Below, piece after piece: positions 1 through 11,365 of a stretch of DNA of 64,000 nt (the first letter of the stretch is position 1; each line of letters opens with the position of its first letter). The notes under the pieces were generated by a model. The model ran no database searches. It had not been told where the DNA came from and was given only the letters and a program-made list of their open reading frames with translations. The translations under genes and the position numbers were made by a program. Source of the stretch: Penicillium oxalicum (taxonomy: Eukaryota > Ascomycota > Eurotiomycetes > Eurotiales > Aspergillaceae). The DNA lies in assembly GCF_001723175.1 (NCBI RefSeq), contig NC_064656.1, positions 372,001 through 436,000 on the forward strand, read 5' to 3'.

Positions 1-3000
1 CATATTGAGCAATTCTGGCCCCTTCACTGAGAAGAAGTTCAGAGAGAACTCGGTCGCAATGGCCTTGGCCAAAAGTGTTTTGCCAGTTCCTGGAGGCCCG
101 TAGAATAGAATACCACTGCGTTTCTTCATACCCTTGGCAAAAAGCTCTGGGCGTTCAAGAGGGAGCTGGATCGTTTCAATGAGAGCATCTTTAACGTTTG
201 TCAAGCCACCAACGTCCTCCCAGCTGACGTTGGGGATCTTAGGTGCACCGATAGAATCAGCAAAGTTCTTGCGAGCCGCCTCCACAGCAAAGTCGAAATC
301 GGCCTTTGTAACTCCACGAGCGCCATCTCCGCCAGCGACGAGAACATCTCTCACGCATACTTCTTGGCCAGAAAGCTGCTTCGTTGCTGCTTCGGCAAGT
401 GCCTCGAGGCGAGCGGTGCGCGCAGTCGCAGCTCGCTCAACGACGTCCACAAGATCTCCGGCGACCAAAGCAGCAGTTTTGAGTGCCACGGTTCCCAGAT
501 CGACATCGGCAGCCAGTTTAATCCCACGCTCCGCGACCACGTTGCGTAGGATACCCTCTCGCTCCTTCTCCTCGGGTGCACCCATCTCGAACTCGTGGGT
601 GAAAAGACTGCGAATCCCCTCTGGAATTTGCTCCACGTCAGTCGTGGTGGCGATAATGACTCGAGCCTCCCCAAGAATCTCATTCATAGCAGTCACAATA
701 CGGTCCGCTGTCAAGACCTCGATGTGCTTTATCAGCAAAGCAGTGCAGTTTGCACCGCAGTGAAACGCGCGTTCGGCACGAGCTTTGAGGTATGCCTCGG
801 TCTTCACGTCACCACCATTCGCACCACCTTCGGTAAGAATGTCATAGGCATCGATGGGGAATGTGTGAAGGCCAATATCTGCACAGGCGCGTGTTGCGAC
901 AGTTGCCTTGCCAATGTGTCGCTGCTGGGATTTCAACAGAATGACAACGGGCTTCATGCCTAGCTGAATGGCCCTCGGGCTCGTGGCAGCAGCCATCAAG
1001 TCACGAATCCGGGGCTGTAAGGGGCCCGTGAAGCCTTGTGGGAGATCCGTCACAATTCCATGGGGAGCCATGGCTTCACTAGGTGTCTTGGGGACAGTCT
1101 TGACGCCAAGCCAGTACTCCCAGCCGTTACCCATGTTGCCAGGCACACGACTGACATCGCTCCCCGCCTGGACCATCCGGGTGCTGCTAGGATCGATGAC
1201 CGCAACGCCTCCCCACATGTCCTCGCCCGCTTCATCCACTTCTTCTGTGCTGGTGGGGGCTACATGGCCTACGCGGAACCAGGCGACACCAACCTGACGG
1301 GGTTCCCGACCACCTCCAGACTTGCTCTCCTGGCTCAGCTTAGCTGTAATGTCATCTTCTGGGCCAGCACCTTCACCCGCCGCTGTACCAGAAAACACAG
1401 CGCGGCCCAATCCTTCATCCACGTGAATACCGACAAGATCGCCACTTTTCAAGATCCGTCGCCGAGACTCAAAGTACTGTTTCAACCCAGCAAAAAGGGC
1501 CGGCTGAAGAACTCGGTCCATCGACAAGGGTGTGGAAATCTTGAGAAGGGTGACCTCCTTCGCCAATGGTGGGTTCTTGATAGAGCTATTCTTCATGTGA
1601 TGCAAAAGACCCGGTTTTGTGATGTTGGTGGCAGTCGCAAAATTCATTGGAGAGATGCGGAGATATTTGGGATTTTCGATATTACTGAGCAGCATTGGAG
1701 GGACAAAGACCGACGGTGTAAGACGTGTTGGACCCAAGTGCGAGATACTTGAGCGACGATCGCCCGCTTGGTTGATGGCGTAGCGTGGCTTGGCTGATGG
1801 AAGACCGGGCAGGCCAAACACCTTGACGGGTCGCCAATCTCCCGCTTCCTCTGTCATGTCATTGTTGAGACTGCCAAACTTGAGCGATGCGAACATATTT
1901 TGTTGCGGCTCCTCGGCGGCCTCAATTTTGACCCAGTCGCCAGAGAAGCAGCCGATCTTGGCAAGCGTGTTAATGTCGACAAAGATGAACGAATCCACAT
2001 CTTCGTCGTCGCGTGGTCGCGGGTGCAGAGCTTCGTTTGGGACCTGTTGCAAGAGACCCTCCACCTTGAAGACTTTCCCGCCACCACGACCGGGGCGCAT
2101 GGTAGCAGAAGTGAAATTTGATGCTACGGAACCCGGGGTATGAATACCGTCCATTCGCCGGCCACCGGCGCGAGGTGTTGCCGAGGTCATTGAGGACATA
2201 ACACCCGAGGGTGGCTGGGGCAGCTCTGGCGCCGAGAGGGAGATCATATCTTCTAGAGAGTCATCGGAATCATCACTAGTTGAGGTTACTGATCCCTCGG
2301 TCTCAGACTCCTCCGCAGCCGACACTGCCTCGGTTTCCGCGCCACTTTCTCCGGCCTTTTCTTCGGCGGCGGAAAAGAATTGTTCATTGGAGGTGTCGTC
2401 TGCTTCATCTTCTACCACGTGTCGCAGGAGCGCGGATCGAGTGGGCAAAACGTGCGGCTGAGCCCGGTTCCCCTGCTGTGAACGAGCTTGCACAAGCACT
2501 ACCTTTGTGGTTGGTCCTAGAAGACCTTGGGATACCGGCTCGCAGAAGGATACACGTGCCGGCGGGGCGGGCGCATAAGTGATCGGGTGTGGAGGAAGGG
2601 GAAGAGGCAGGACATCGCCCATGTGAACAAGTCGCTGTGTAGCCAATGCCTCGCGAACGGCCGCAGTCAATCGCTGCTCGGCATCCGCGGTTGTCTTTTT
2701 CCCTGGTTTTCTTGCGTCGAGGGTTTTGGCGTTTTTCAACCACACTCCATTGGTGCTGGTGGCGTTGGAAGAAAATCCACCGCCAAACCTGCTCTGTACA
2801 TCGTCGTGGTTACGCAGCAGATGTTTCTCCACCGTGACATACACGGTATCGAGGTGTAGCGGGGCCACGTCAAGCAGTCGGATCTCTACCGACCGGTGAG
2901 TCTGGAGCGCATTGCGCGACCCGTCGAGCTTCGTAAGCGCCTGGACAAAGGGCTGTAGCGTGTCGGCAGAATCGGGGAATAGGACCGTAGATTGTGAGAT

Positions 3001-3425
3001 TGCAGTCTGGGAGCGCTCTGAGCTGTGTATTCGCACAGGCAAGATTGTCCAAGCCGCGTCTTCCACCGAAGAAAGGATCGGGGAATGCGGGGAAACAGCT
3101 ATATAATGGATCCCATCATGTGTCGCAACATCTGAGGAAGAGAACAAACCAGATTTTGTCAGCAAAAGGATACTCTGAAACCAATCAAGCTCCCGGGTCC
3201 CTGCTTGAGAATAACCTAAACCGTCTTCCACCCACCTTGAAGTGATTGTTGCGGGAAGAGGTCCTTGGCCAAGTCCTCCGATAGGAGACCGACATTGCCA
3301 CGCAGCTGTCCATCTAGCGCCAGTCGTGCAGTCACCGGGTTTCTATTTCGAATGCGCCTTTTGGCGGCGCGTTTCCGCCGCTGGCGAGGCCGAGGGGAGC
3401 TCTGCCCGTACTGCTCAAAATCCAT
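1..3425 (-). CDS. pex6: Peroxisomal biogenesis AAA-ATPase Pex6 (3' end outside window)
   Basis: Pex6 pairs with Pex1 in the AAA complex that pulls the receptor Pex5 out of the peroxisomal membrane for recycling. Exon 1 is 3236-3425, a 104-nt GT-AG intron is 3132-3235, and exon 2 runs open from 3131 through the left edge. The window holds about 1107 residues; fungal Pex6 is near 1450, so roughly the last quarter is missing. The N-terminus is very basic ([16 protein letters not shown]). An acidic Ser-rich linker lies around 2200-2400. The D1 module (residues about 790-945) has a degenerate Walker A, with [11 protein letters not shown] where a GPPGTGKT loop is expected, which is usual for Pex6. 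The D2 module begins with VSWEDVGGL and has an intact Walker A, GPPGTGKT, near position 90. D2 Walker B and later motifs lie beyond the edge. The start is the first Met of the exon-1 frame. Confidence 0.95.
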
Positions 3426-6400
3426 CTATGCGGTGACTCCAACAGCTCCCGGAACAGGTATGGTGGGAAAGGTCTCAATGGAAGCTCCGAGGCAGTTTAA
3501 TCACGGACAATGATGCACAAATATTCTCAAGCCCTTGACTCACCATTCAGCCGCGTCGAAGACTTGCAGCTGTCTATGTTCATCGCGGGGAAGAGGGAAC
3601 AAGTTCACCGGCCCTCAGAATCCGGGGGAAATCAACATGCGGGCAACTCGGCACCGCCCGCTATTCTGCCACTGGCTGTCCCGAAGCCGAGGTTCATGAT
3701 ACGCGCTGGATCAGCCTGGGGGAGTAGCTCCACCTGCACTCGAACCCCGGAGAAGTGTCGGCTTTCGGCTTTCTATCCTCTCGGTGCTGTGCCTTGCCGC
3801 CTTCTGCGAGCATCAGGCATCTCCCAGATGATACGACCGCAAGGTACGGCCTTCTCCCCGCGCACGGTGAACTACAGACCGCATGTCTAGGCTGAAGTAG
3901 CGTTGTCAACCATGGGATTTCTATTACTCCAGGAGGTAGCCCGCGCGGAAAACGCCTGAGCATGACCTTTTGAGACTTGCTGTAGGCTGAAGTCTCGCCC
4001 CACGGACATGAGGATACGACAAGCAGTCGTTGAGCTCTTGAATTTGGAGTTGGGGACTGGCCATCCGGGTGGGATCCTTCCAGTTCATCTAATCTGGCTT
4101 GATCGTTGGAAGCCTAGCAAACAGTGTTCTGGATTATAAGCTGGTCACCGGATATACAGGCCCTTCATCGACCACCAAATAAGAGTGGAAATGAGACTGG
4201 CTCATTCTAAAAAAAAAAGAGTGATCAAGAATTATAATACACCATCAGTAGTCGGCCAGAGAATGCGATTGGCCGTTTTTTCGATCCCTCGACTGGCCAA
4301 CAAAGCACCACAGTACCGGATGATCTCACGTGATAGACACACGGAACGGTTTAATTGCCGGATGGACGTTGGCGCCTACTGGCGCCTAGAGCGGTGCCTA
4401 TTCTGGTATACACTACAGCCTCATCGCCGCTCTGTGACTCAAGGCTTCCAAGCGAATACAGACACTTCGGAAGGATGATAAATAGAAGGAGAGCCCCGTA
4501 GAGATTTTGGAATTGCTCGAAGTTTGGATACCCTTTCGGAGATTCGCAAGGAATTGCAGCAGTTTGATCGAGGACTATGCTGTGCGCCATATCCCTGTTC
4601 GAGTCTCCTTCCATTACAGGCAGCGACCGCCACCGCAGTTGAGCGGTTGCATCCTGCTCAGGCTTGCTGAGCTCAATTAGAGCGCGAGAGAGCAAATACA
4701 TCCCTCGAGTTAGGAGGTATTCGGTCATCAAGAGCTCCCGGACCTCGCTCGCTGCTATCTGGCTATGCAAGTGAGTCTGTGACCCGCAGGAATCCGAGGG
4801 CGCGGCCTTTTAGTTCGGTGCAATCGAGTGAACGAGATGGCCCTAATGTGCTCAACTGAACGCCAGTGACGATGGAATCTGGGTCGAGCCTTGAAAGCAC
4901 CAGGCCATGATGGCCTCGCCTAGCCGTCACGAGCTCGACGTGGTCCCGCAGTCATTGCAATTGGGACAGGCACTCGACAATGATCCAGGTGCAGTACACC
5001 ACTGCACATTCCCTCCCTAGGGCCCCAGATAGGATGGCTCTCTGATGGAAAAGGGACCCGCGGCCCACTGCCTCTGCGCTTCTTGTCCAGTCTTTCCCAA
5101 CGGATTCTGCGGATCCCCCTTTCGAGGGTTTCGCCGGAAGAAGCCAGCGGAAAATTGAGGCTCTTAGGCTCCCGAGGCCACGCACGTCCGCGTCGAACCA
5201 ACGCTTTCAAACGACGCCCACCGTTCAAAGATCGGAGCCATTCTGGGTCCGGGGGTCCCGGCCCTGTTCCATTCTGGGAGAGTCACGAGTGGGGTCTGGT
5301 AATTCTGGTACCATTACCGATTGCACGGCGAAACACGGGAAGATCCCATGATCGTGATCACATCCGCTGCCGTGACTCTCTGGAGGCTTGAGGGGGCCGG
5401 AAGATCCTACCTGACATTGTAGCCCGCGGCACCAGAGACCTGCTCTCCACAGTATCGCAAGGGCACCGTCTGAACGTCTCCCGTAGAAATTCCATGACTC
5501 CTCCATCCGTGGGAATAACAGCATAGTCATACATACAATGACGGTGCTGTATGTCTCGTCCCTCGTCTGGTACGGCTGCCGCCCACCCGGACGGCGGCTC
5601 CGACGAGGCAGAGTGTAACAATACCATACCGCCGTCATTTCCCCAATCATCGAGCACAAAATCTGCTCAGCCATTGCGCACGATGCCCCATTGGTGCTAG
5701 TGTCTGGGACCTCCAGGCAGACATCTAACACGCAAGTCCATCTTCTCCCTGTGCCCTGTCATCTTCATTTCATAATCTTTTCCTTTCCGCCATCAGTTGC
5801 CTGCTTCTCGACGTCGAGTGCTCCATTTGTTTCGCCTCAGCTCCCTTTGTAGGACTCTGTCCTGACCCTCGTGAGGTTATACTCGCTGGTTGAACGTCCT
5901 CAGGTGTGCATCGCTCTGGCTATCGATAAGGCCTTAGAACGGATCGACAACCGCTGCGCTCGCTGCGGCAGATTATAGCATCGTCTCCATTCCGTTTGCC
6001 TCCAATACATCGTTGGGGGGCTGTTGTATGCGATTTGGAGACTTGCTCTCGAAACTGCGCCGTCGTATACTCCGTCACTCTGTCCAGTGCCAAAGGCCTG
6101 CAAGGTCGCCTTCAGCTTGCCATCGTTCGTCGTCATCGAGCCTCGCCTCCACATTTGACGACCATATCATATGATCATCATTTATCTTTGTGGTCTCACT
6201 TGTTCAAGCCTGTCTCTTGGAGTCGAAACGCTCGATCCGCTGTCTTTGTAAATTCGACTTAAAGCTGTGATCTCTGGGCCGGAACCAGCTCAACCAAGGC
6301 TTTGATTTGAGTCCCCGCCGACGTGTGGAATAGTCGAAGCATCTCCAATTAGTGAGTGTCTCAAATTAGCCATTCGCCATGAGCAAAGGGGGGGAACCAA

Positions 6401-6455
6401 TCTGCGATGCAAATTCATGATACTGACTTCGCGCAAAGTACAAACCTGAACCATC
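3426..6455. other. Intergenic region with promoters of pex6 and the C2H2 gene
   Basis: This 3 kb separates the divergent starts of pex6 and the C2H2 regulator. I see no convincing gene. Open frames of 126-168 codons occur on both strands, but most lack an ATG at their 5' end, have no recognisable domains and have no splice-compatible neighbours. From about 5740 the plus strand turns pyrimidine-rich (TCTTCTCC, TTTTCCTTTCC), which fits a long 5' leader of the downstream regulator. A GTGAGTG near 6353 could be the donor of a leader intron, but this is unproven. Confidence 0.5.
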
Positions 6456-9255
6456 ATGGCGTCTACACAATTTGAGTCGACCCGGGTGCATCCGCGGCGT
6501 CGGCCTGTTGTGAACACATCTTCAAACTTGGCAAAGACAGACGAGGAACCAACCGCCTCCAAACTCCAATTGAAGAAGGGTGAGACGTTCAATGCGCCGA
6601 CAAGCCCTCCATCGGCGGAGAGCGATCCCGTAATGAACATTCGATCCCTTCCTCATCGATCGCCAACCTCGCTTGATGCGCTTGCCGCTAGCGAGGAGAG
6701 CATGTCATCGATTTTTGAGCGTCTGAATCTCGACGAGAATTCCGAGGGCCAAGGCGCGTCAACTGACAACCAGTCTGCTGGTGCATCCACCTTGAATTCA
6801 GCGGCTGATAAGGATGAGCACAACTCGTTTCCGTCGGTGAAGAAGGTCAGCACACAGCAGGAAGACCACGACCACGATTCTGATAGTGGGCTCGGGTCAT
6901 CTGTGAGTGATTGCGACTCCATGTCCGAGATAAGCGAGCAAGGTGCGTGACGTCCGACTCGTCCACTCTAGAACAATCGCGAAATCCTAGCTTAGGGTTG
7001 TGTTTTGCTGCCTCTGGAGCAGTGGAAGTGTGCCTGCTTGCTAACCCCAGGATTGTTTGCTATTTGTATAGACAATCACGATGCTTCCGTGGAACAGGAC
7101 TCCACCATCACCAGTCCAATCGCTGCCTCTCAAGGCACCAACCCTAGACATCAATTACCTCTTTCGGCATGCAAACAAATTGAGCGCTACCTCCTGGTGC
7201 CACTACTTAAGGAGCCCAAGCTCGAAGATTTCCATCCTCTTGTTCGATCTGTTCCAACACGCATCGCCAACAAACAGATTGTCTGTCTTCGCGATCTTGA
7301 GAAGATTCTCTTGTGGCTCGCCCCCGTAAGTGCACTCAAAGCTTCCCTCACTTGACCTCTCTGGCCCAGCACTTCCCATCATCTCTCACTTACCCTTCAC
7401 CTTACTCACACACGTCCCTCTACTTTCTCGTCATCTCTCACTTGCTCTTCACACCCGTGCAGAAGCTGATCGCCTTTCTCGCACTCTTAGAAATTCTCAA
7501 AATCGCGATCCTCTTACCTTTCCTTTTGCGAGTACACTATCCAGTGTCTCCACACCTCGGTCTCTCACCTGAACGCCAAGGATCAGCGTCTCCCCGCTGA
7601 TCGTCCGTACACAAACGGCTACTTCCTTGACCTAGTTACTCAGGTCCGCCGGTACGCAGCAATGGTTCAGGCCAGCAAGGCCGAGGCCCTCCAGTCCAAC
7701 AAGGACAAACCTTCGTAAGTGATATCTTTCAGTCTGAACTTGTATAAACCTTCATCCTGACCTCTCTCGCAGTGTTCCCCCTGCCTCCCTTCAGGGAGGT
7801 CTTTCAGTCAACGGTTGTGCCGCTGAACTGGTGATCATGACGGACGGCCAAGTCATTTCCTTGGCCACTGGTAAGCCCTTCGAGGGCGCCGTCTCGATCA
7901 AGCGTGCCCACGAGACCGTTGATGAGGTCACCGACGAGGGAGTTGTGCGCTCCATGGCTCGTCGCAAGAAGAACGCACCGCCCATGGACATCAACCAGAA
8001 GTGCGCTCACTGCGACAAGGTCTTCAAGCGGCCGTGCGACCTGACCAAGCACGAGAAGACTCACTCCCGCCCTTGGAAATGCCCGGACACGACCTGCAAG
8101 TACAACCTGGTTGGTTGGCCAACGGAGAAGGAGCGTGACCGCCACGTGAACGACAAGCACTCGGAAAACCCCATCATCTTCAAGTGTGAGTTCGGCGGGT
8201 GCACCTACACCTCCAAGCGGGAGAGCAACTGCAAGCAGCACATGGAGAAAGCCCACGGATGGAAGTACAACCGCCAGAAGAGCAATTCGCGGGCTCGAGG
8301 CTCCAAGAGCAAGCGTGGCACCTCCCTCCGCGCTGCGTCTCATCAAGACTCCCCCAGCACTCCCGATGCCATGACCCCTGCATCCGGCCAGACCGACTTC
8401 AACACCCCCAGCCTCGGTCCCACTCCCTCGCCTTGTGAGCCATCTCTCATCTACTCCGATGGCTCCTCCTTCATCAACTTTGCGGACCCGCCTGCTCCGG
8501 TCCCGGGCAACGGCTACTCGGCCTTCTACAATGCAAGCGTCGTCAATCAGCCCGAGGCTGCCATGTCCTATCAGGCATCTCCGGAAGGAACCGCCCCCTC
8601 CTACCAGACTCCTCGCACCTACCAAACTTCCCCCGATGCCACTATGGCCCACGATTTCCAGTTCACTGCAGAGGACATCGCGAATTTGGGCAGTCTCGGT
8701 AGCCTTGAAGCTCAGTTCGCCATGGGCAATCCTAATGAACTGGTTTCTCATTTGAACATGCATCAATCGATCGTTGCGTCCATGTCCTCCGTGCCCTCTG
8801 CCTCGTCCGTCCCCGATCTGAGCGGATCTGTTTCTGCGTCCCAGGGTAACTCTCCCTGCGCCCCTGCCGCTTCCGGGGGCAATCTGTGCGACAATATCGA
8901 CTGGACCCGTGTTGAGTACTCGCTTCAGAACAACATCAACGACCTTCATGGCGGCAATGACAACGGTAACGATCAAGCCATGATGATGTCGGGTCTTTCG
9001 CCCACAGCTCAAGGTCATCTCATGTTGTTCTCCCCAGACAACGGTCTCGCCGCGGCCAACATTGGCGCCTCTTTCCCCTACGGTGGACAGGACATGCAGC
9101 AGAACTTGCAAGACTTCAGTGGTCAGGAGTTGCAGGACTTCACTCTTTTCGAAACCCCCATGCCCACATACCCTGCCGCGAATCTCACTGACCCCGCCTT
9201 TAACTGGGTTGGTGGTCCGTGGCCTGGGATGGACAAAGCCATCGCGTTCGATTAG
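6456..9255 (+). CDS. C2H2 zinc-finger transcription factor
   Basis: Four exons: 6456-6942, 7072-7325, 7491-7714 and 7773-9255. The introns are 129, 165 and 58 nt, all GT-AG, and the phases join into one 815-residue frame. Three C2H2 fingers lie at about residues 399-488. The first is classical (CAHC...HEKTH). The next two have a CX4C spacing, with linker motifs PWKCPDTTC and GWPTEKERDRHVNDKH and a final KQHMEKAHGW. The N-terminal half has a DSGLGSSVSD acidic/Ser patch and a helical block (YLSFCEYTIQCLH, YTNGYFLDLVTQVRRYA). The C-terminal half is Pro/Ser/Thr/Gln-rich and probably activating. This finger arrangement is a conserved Eurotiales regulator family that I recognise by pattern but cannot name. 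The TAG at 9253-9255 is followed in frame by a long open repeat region, described separately. Confidence 0.88.
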
Positions 9256-9999
9256 GTATTGTTCGTCGATGAACTTAACCGGTGCATGCGGATGGAGAAA
9301 GAAGCTGTAGCCGCAACTACGAACCAACTGTTGGCAATGCTCGACCTACCTCTTCCAACCGCTGCAGACGATGGAGGCGTTGGATTGACCGGAGATGATG
9401 TTTTATTGGAGCCGAACCCCGCCAACACCCTTTCGTTATCCCCTCCGTTGGCCCATGTGGCTAGCTCAGCCACTGTTCAACCCGTCGATGCAACTGTTGG
9501 ACTCTTTGGAGGAGATGATTTCCTGGCCCAGATTCCCGCCATCAACACTTCTTTCTTCCCTTCGTCTGCTCCGATGCTTGCTTGGTCTGGTGTGCAACTT
9601 TTTGATACAAATGCTGGTTTCTTTAGAGGAGATATTTTCCTGGCGCAGACCCCCGCCAACAACGCTACCTTTACCACTGTCTCTCCTTCGATGATTCCGC
9701 AGCCCACTACGCAACCCACTGATGCAAATGTTGAACTCTTTGGAGGCGATGTCTTCCTGGCACAGAATGGCGATGTCAATGCTCTTTTTGGCCCTATGTT
9801 GGCTCCTATGGCGGCTCCACCTATTGCGCAAACCATTGGTTGGAATAATGAACTCTCCGAACAAAATGTCGACCTGGCGCAGGACCCTGCCACCGATTTT
9901 CTCTTTGCTCATGTGCTAGCTCCGGTGGTTGCGCAGCCCGCGGACCCGTCCAGTGCTCCTCCTTGCCTCCCCCCTAATACTTTCCTTCCGACCCAGTAG
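9256..9999 (+). other. In-frame open extension with 39-residue repeats behind the C2H2 stop codon
   Basis: Directly after the TAG at 9253-9255 the same frame stays open for 247 codons to a stop at 9997-9999. Its first in-frame ATG is near 9286. Five consecutive units of exactly 39 codons (117 nt) occupy 9379-9495, 9496-9612, 9613-9729, 9730-9846 and 9847-9963. Each aligns on a core like LFGGDxFLAQxPAN near its start and a Gln-Pro / Asp-Ala-Asn motif at its end; unit five is the most diverged. Similarity is at protein level with scattered base changes, so the segment evolved as coding sequence. It could be reached by stop readthrough or by an alternative 48-nt intron (9208-9255) whose acceptor AG is the end of the TAG. 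It could also be a former C-terminus cut off by a nonsense mutation. A separate gene starting 30 nt after a stop would be unusual in a fungus. Confidence 0.6.
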
Positions 10000-11365
10000 T
10001 TGATGACTTGATGACTTTTCTTTCTTCCTTTGTTTCTTTTAGCTTGGAGCAGTTTGGAGGAGCCTATTTTTTGGGAGTTGGTGGTCTCTTTTTGGTGTCC
10101 TTTGGTGTGTTTTGTTCTGAATATCAAGAAGCTGCCTCCTCCTTGTAGGCTAGCTGGCTTTGAGTGATTTGCATTTTTTATGGTTTTGTCTTGACCGTCG
10201 AGAAACTGCCTGTCGGTCTGTAGGATAGCTTTCTCTGGGCCATTTGGTCTTTTCTCCACTGTCAGGTTGAACTGCTACAATGCCAAACATGTTTTATTTT
10301 GATTGAGATCCCACATCACCGTGCGTGTCTGCAAAGTCTGTATTGAGTCTAGTCATGATTCTTTTCTCGGAGCGCTACAGAAGGAGGCATCGTCTCCATT
10401 CCACATCTAGGATCGGCTGTCTTTCAGACTCCCCAGCGCCTGTATTCGCATCACGGACGCCGGGCTCCAGTGTGGCTTGGGCCGTGGATGTTTCCAGTGG
10501 GGCGATCCAAGATCCAATCTTATCGGTGTCGGCCCGATGGATCGCAGAATGCCACACATGTCATTCGATGATGCTGTCCAGGAAACTAGGACTCTGAGCT
10601 GGTCAGAATACTAGTATTGATGAGGAGGGGGAACCGGGCTATCAAACGGTCCTCGTCACATTGCCTGATCACTGTGGCCGCTTCAAGATGACTGATATAG
10701 AAGAGCAAGAATGGGAAAATGTATTTGAACAACAACCCATTTGGACCTGGGAGAGACCTCTCATGATGGTTGCTTTAGGTAAAGGACTTGACGGTACTCG
10801 TTGGCGATGTGATTACCACTTGGAAACTGCTCTGCAAGACGCCAATTATAGACCGGAAGGCACAAAGTAGCGTGCAGAAGGCGCAGCACCTGCAGTGATC
10901 CAAGGACCTCGACGTTCTGACTTAGCGGCGTACTGATTATCGGAAGCCCCCACAGGCGTCATGATCGTGATGTTCTTCTGCTCCATCAGATATTTCCCCA
11001 CCTTCATGGCTTACGGTAGGTGTCGAGGTCTCCACTTTCTGTCCATCACAGTCGTGGTGTATCGTGAGGGTGTGCAAACAAGGCTGGGCCATGATCCGTC
11101 AAGTTACTAAAAGAATTATGCTTGGAGAGCCGGAGCTTTCGCCTGACTTGCTTCCCCTCGGCTAAGTTGGATGTGGTGCAACCCTGTGGCGATTTATTCG
11201 CTAAGCCTATGAATACAGCAAGTGCGAGCAAAGTGAAGAGGAAGCATAACAATGGTTCTCGTAAAGTAGAGCGAATGAGGGTATAACAATGGACCTTGGA
11301 AAGTGGAGCGAATGAGGAGAGAACTTTGGGACTACCAAGACGCAGAGCAGGCTGCAGGGAAATCC
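10000..11365. other. Intergenic region
   Basis: The first 250 bases are T-rich and probably hold the 3' UTR of the C2H2 gene. An open plus-strand frame at 10598-10870 has protein-like composition (EEQEWENVFEQQPIWTWERP) but no start near its 5' end and no domain I know; it may be a relic. A 37-bp imperfect tandem duplication sits at 11248-11321. Otherwise nothing is recognisable. Confidence 0.4.
11248..11321. repeat. Imperfect 37-bp tandem duplication
   Basis: Two adjacent 37-bp units (11248-11284 and 11285-11321) both start AACAATGG and share the stretch AAGT(A/G)GAGCGAATGAGG. They lie downstream of the broken ADP-ribosyltransferase-like gene, in no ORF. Confidence 0.7.

Noticed and set aside
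4351..4770. A 139-codon minus-strand frame with a hydrophobic stretch
   Set aside because: The frame opens with TTG; the internal ATG leaves about 125 residues without recognisable features or splice partners.
5225..5731. A 168-codon minus-strand frame in the leader of the C2H2 gene
   Set aside because: Begins with GTG rather than ATG, has no domain, and lies in probable leader sequence.
7804..9327. A 507-codon open frame on the minus strand opposite the C2H2 gene
   Set aside because: It is antisense to a well-supported coding exon, has a biased Gly/Val/Arg/His composition explained by the codon bias of the sense strand, and shows no domain.
10598..10870. Open frame with protein-like composition downstream of the C2H2 gene
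   Set aside because: No start near the 5' end, no domain and no neighbouring exon. It could be a gene relic, but the evidence is too weak for a feature of its own.
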